A DNA stretch of 64,000 nt, from positions 14,774,001 to 14,838,000 of the forward strand of contig NC_066276.1 of assembly GCF_905404315.1 (NCBI RefSeq). Direction: 5' to 3'. The notes under the pieces are model-generated. The model did no database searches. It saw only the letters and a list, made by a program, of their open reading frames with translations, and was not told the DNA's origin. Position 1 is the stretch's first letter; every line of letters starts with the position of its first letter. The DNA is from Leptidea sinapis (lineage: Eukaryota; Arthropoda; Insecta; Lepidoptera; Pieridae). The translations under genes were made by a program, and so were the position numbers. Shown here one piece after another: positions 61,540 to 64,000 of the stretch.

Positions 61540-62627
61540 ATTTTTTTCAAAGTAGAAGCTAATATCCAGCTATTAAATTTATTTGGATAACCTCTCCACT
61601 TCACCAACAATTCTTTTCTGTTACCGGTATATCGAGAGCGTATTATTTTATCTATTTTGTATTTAGTAGTGGGGTCGAATATGATTTTTTGTAACTCTTT
61701 TTCATAAAAAGTACCAACTATCTCTTCGCCTTCTAAATCCTTTAAAGTAAATACTACAAACGGAGATCGGTGTATTATGGTAGATACGATGAATATTTCG
61801 TCACTCCAATTTGATTCATATCCTTTTTGGAAAATATGTTTATGTTTTGTTATTCTAACATAATCTCCAACGTGAATTCTTGGATTCACCATACTAATTG
61901 ATGTTTTTATCTTACTTTCTCTATCATATAAATTTTGCCATACACTCATTATATTTGTATTATTAACATCACATGGACACATTTTTATACTAGAATGAAA
62001 ACTATGATTATATGAATGCACTAGATCTTGTAAAACATCAATGTATTTATGAGTATTTTTGTGTGTAAAATAGCGCCACATTTTCGTTTTAAGAGTTCTC
62101 TGAAATCTTTCGACAATACTTGCTTTAATATCTGGATTATTGGTTGTATAATAATTTATGTTTTTTAATTTAAAATATTTTTGTACATATTTGGAAACAA
62201 ATTCAGTTCCTTTGTCAGACTGTATATGTGTAGGTGTAGTATTAGCTTCAGCAAAAATAATTTCAAAGCATTCCTTTACTGTTTCAGAGTTTTTCTTTTT
62301 CATTGCTCGAACATACGCATATTTACTAAAGACATCAATAACACAAAGTATGTATTTGAAACCATCATTATATTCAGAATAAGATCTCATATCACTTAAA
62401 TCGGCCTGCCATAACTCATTAATATTAGACAAAATATATCTGTTACGAGAAAATTTTCTTTGAACAGGTTTATGTAATGTATATGTTTCTTGTGATTGTA
62501 ACCACTTTAAGACACTATTTCTGTCCATTTTACCCTTCATTGCTTTTGACAATTTATCAATAGTGCTGTAGCCAGCAGGATGTGATGCATCATAATAAAT
62601 TTTATTTATTTCTAATATGGGGTCCAT
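61536..62627 (-). CDS. Polinton retroviral-type integrase with chromodomain
   Basis: 363 residues. The DDE triad is intact: Asp76 (W-Q-A-D-L-S-D-M), Asp138 (I-Q-S-D-K-G-T-E-F) and Glu173 (S-I-V-E-R-F-Q-R-T-L), with 34 residues between the last two. An SH3-like region (V-G-D-Y-V-R-I-T-K) follows. The last about 41 residues form a chromodomain (Y-K-I-D-K-I-I, then L-V-K-W-R-G-Y-P, then F-N-S-W-I). It would insert the excised element copy into chromosomal DNA, and the chromodomain may guide it to marked histones, as in chromoviral integrases. It overlaps the upstream gene by 16 nt and the downstream gene by 4. Confidence 0.9.
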   Translation of the reverse strand: MDPILEINKIYYDASHPAGYSTIDKLSKAMKGKMDRNSVLKWLQSQETYTLHKPVQRKFSRNRYILSNINELWQADLSDMRSYSEYNDGFKYILCVIDVFSKYAYVRAMKKKNSETVKECFEIIFAEANTTPTHIQSDKGTEFVSKYVQKYFKLKNINYYTTNNPDIKASIVERFQRTLKTKMWRYFTHKNTHKYIDVLQDLVHSYNHSFHSSIKMCPCDVNNTNIMSVWQNLYDRESKIKTSISMVNPRIHVGDYVRITKHKHIFQKGYESNWSDEIFIVSTIIHRSPFVVFTLKDLEGEEIVGTFYEKELQKIIFDPTTKYKIDKIIRSRYTGNRKELLVKWRGYPNKFNSWILASTLKKI

Positions 62628-63394
62628 TTTTCCCAGTCCAATATTTTTTTTAGTTTCCCTGTGTACTTATTACTTGTTGGTGTAGAAAATTCTTCGTCAG
62701 GTACTGATTTAGATTCAACCTCTTTTAATTGCAAATGGTTTATAAAATCCACTCGCTTTGGGTTCCCGATATAAGTGAGTGGTACTTTTATTTCCTTTAA
62801 AGTTGTTGCGAATTTTTCCCAACCTATAGGTTCACTTTTCTGAAGAGCTCTCAAGGTATCACTCACCAAGTCCACAATATTACTCCCAGGTATTTTTTCA
62901 TTATCTATAATCACGGTACCAGATTCATCCCAGCTTATTTTATTTTTATTCAAGGAAATCAAATTTAGTAAAAGTTCACCTTTTTTAGCATATGTTTTCG
63001 GTATTAGTTTCAGTATTTCAGAGCTCGTGTATATTTCCCCAATATTTTTGTTAACCTCCACTGATGTTTGAGAAGGAACTACATTTATTTTATTCACATC
63101 ATGATTTATATAATCAGTATCGATTTCATTATGACCTTGATTAAAACCAATATATGAATCATTATCATTTATAAGTGGTATGTGGTATGGTTGTCGATCC
63201 TCTTTGACGAAGTTTAGATATCTTTGAAGGGTTTGCAAATATAAAATACATTTCTTTCGATCTTCTATGTCACTGCTTAAGATATTTTGCATATCAGTAT
63301 CTAATCGAGATCTTGGCGTATCATTTTCTTTGTGTTGTTTTAACTTCTCCAATAATGATGGTTCAATAAGTAACATTTTTTTAGCATTGTCCAT
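62612..63394 (-). CDS. Polinton protein of unknown function, 260 aa
   Basis: An open frame with ATG at 63392-63394, 4 bp after the stop of the preceding gene. No enzyme motif is visible. The N-terminus is helical and charged (L-L-E-K-L-K-Q-H-K-E-N-D). The middle has I-L-K-L-I-P-K-T-Y-A-K-K-G and L-L-N-L-I-S. The C-terminal third ends with K-K-I-L-D-W-E-K-W. Proteins with this K-T-Y-A-K-K-G type block accompany Polintons, and are counted among the unnamed conserved genes (PW/PC type; my naming is uncertain). Position between the small membrane-type gene and the integrase is its only functional hint. Confidence 0.7.
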   Translation of the reverse strand: MDNAKKMLLIEPSLLEKLKQHKENDTPRSRLDTDMQNILSSDIEDRKKCILYLQTLQRYLNFVKEDRQPYHIPLINDNDSYIGFNQGHNEIDTDYINHDVNKINVVPSQTSVEVNKNIGEIYTSSEILKLIPKTYAKKGELLLNLISLNKNKISWDESGTVIIDNEKIPGSNIVDLVSDTLRALQKSEPIGWEKFATTLKEIKVPLTYIGNPKRVDFINHLQLKEVESKSVPDEEFSTPTSNKYTGKLKKILDWEKWTPY

Positions 63395-63398
63395 TTTC

Positions 63399-63725
63399 TT
63401 AAATAAATGAATTAATCAACCCACTTAGAATAGTACCCAATATTATCGGTAGAAATGAACCTCCTTTTTGTACAATTATATTTTTTCTAATTTTATTCGT
63501 ACCTTTTCTTACCAATTTTCGAAGAATATTTTTATATTTCTTTAATTTAGATTTTTCTTTCTCGGCCAATTCAACGTTACCCCGCAGTACGTTATGAATA
63601 CATTCACAAATGTAATTTATTTCTGTTTTGTTACATGATTTTAATAAAGCTTTTTGATATTTTGGCTTCAGTTTATGTAGAGCAATTAACAAATCTTTAT
63701 GCGTCTTTAAACGTCTATGCATCAT
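63399..63725 (-). CDS. Polinton small basic protein with hydrophobic C-terminus
   Basis: 108 residues. About 85 basic, helical residues (M-H-R-R-L-K-T-H-K-D-L-L; C-E-C-I-H-N-V-L-R-G-N-V; many Lys) lead to a C-terminal stretch with Q-K-G-G-S-F-L-P and I-I-L-G-T-I-L-S-G-L-I. Small proteins ending G-G-F-L-type plus a hydrophobic tail are a constant companion of Polintons. A nucleic-acid or membrane role is a guess. ATG overlaps the upstream stop as ATGA. Confidence 0.75.
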   Translation of the reverse strand: MMHRRLKTHKDLLIALHKLKPKYQKALLKSCNKTEINYICECIHNVLRGNVELAEKEKSKLKKYKNILRKLVRKGTNKIRKNIIVQKGGSFLPIILGTILSGLINSFI

Positions 63726-64000
63726 TTATAAATGATCGAAATTTCTTGATTCTTACCATATTTAAACCCTTTTGTGGGTACATAAACAGTGCAATATCCA
63801 TCGGATGGAAATATCTTTGTCTTAACGCGACACAATTCATTTGTTTCTTGTTTCAAATCAATCATTAAATAACCATGAGCTTCATTGGTAGCATCTCTGT
63901 AAGAATCTTCCAAATATTTCGGATTTTCAGGGAATACTTGACGAGATAAGTATCGAATTTGGGTTTTATCTCGAGGATTTTTGAAATATATTATATAACT
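63722..64000 (-). CDS. Polinton conserved protein, C-terminal part (cut by window edge)
   Basis: The frame is open from 64000 to the TGA at 63722-63724, giving at least 92 residues with no start in the window. It contains N-P-R-D-K-T-Q-I-R-Y-L-S, R-D-A-T-N-E-A-H-G-Y-L-M-I-D-L-K and R-V-K-T-K-I-F-P. This text accompanies the small hydrophobic-tailed gene in Polintons (from memory). Function unknown. Reading starts outside the window to the right. Confidence 0.65.
   Translation of the reverse strand, partial: SYIIYFKNPRDKTQIRYLSRQVFPENPKYLEDSYRDATNEAHGYLMIDLKQETNELCRVKTKIFPSDGYCTVYVPTKGFKYGKNQEISIIYK

Larger units (their letters stand above)
57737..64000 (-). mobile_element. Polinton/Maverick element, left part (continues beyond window)
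   Basis: Eight minus-strand genes, all open: two unnamed conserved proteins, a small hydrophobic-tailed protein, a retroviral-type integrase, minor and major capsid-like proteins, a Gly-rich virion-type protein and an adenain-type protease. Gene content and order are those of Polintons. The left terminus at 57737 is inferred from where repeat G breaks. PolB and the packaging ATPase are not in the window. Confidence 0.9.

Overview
The window looks like a piece of a lepidopteran (moth or butterfly) nuclear genome. The base composition is AT-rich, eukaryotic genes are very sparse, and it carries a short-intron gene and a eukaryotic tRNA-Arg. It is saturated with repeat families I associate with Lepidoptera: a SINE-like repeat that resembles the Metulj type (from memory, not verified), a tRNA-derived SINE, Jockey/CR1-type LINEs, BEL/Pao, Ty3/gypsy, hAT and mariner remnants, and a Polinton/Maverick. 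No species can be named from the sequence alone.

Layout. 1-1.6 kb: 3' part of a LINE with an open reverse transcriptase frame. 2-12 kb: SINE-like repeats, a dead mariner, 3'-end-only LINE and RTE-like fragments, and a fold-back element with a hammerhead-like core. 13-15 kb: two copies of a nested-palindrome MITE flanking a 39-codon ORF, then a 100-bp minisatellite. 15.5-18.3 kb: a damaged Ty3/gypsy element. 20-22 kb: a non-autonomous hAT with a perfect 8-bp target duplication, then the only convincing host protein gene, a two-exon 68-residue secreted peptide. Its intron holds a SINE relic and a tRNA-cored fold-back. 23 kb: tRNA-Arg(TCG). 23.8-27.3 kb: decayed LINEs and a tRNA-derived SINE. 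27.4-37.3 kb: a decayed BEL/Pao element on the minus strand, split by a 4.56-kb Jockey-type LINE with a 15-bp target-site duplication. 38-43 kb: further LINE ruins. 43-57.7 kb: SINE copies, a hAT ruin with G-rich termini, a hairpin MITE and 3'-end LINE fragments.

57.7-64 kb is the most notable part: the left end of a Polinton/Maverick whose eight visible genes all lie on the minus strand and all keep open frames. Read in the direction of transcription they are an unnamed conserved protein (cut by the window edge), a small C-terminally hydrophobic protein, an unnamed 260-residue protein, an integrase with a chromodomain, a minor capsid-like protein, a small glycine-rich virion-type protein, a major capsid-like protein and an adenain-type cysteine protease. 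The genes are packed with ATGA and TAATG overlaps. Together they would supply integration plus a protease-matured capsid, as in virus-like Polintons. The DNA polymerase and packaging ATPase are not seen and may lie beyond the right edge.

Most of the remaining sequence is AT-rich and I recognise nothing in it. Those stretches are listed.
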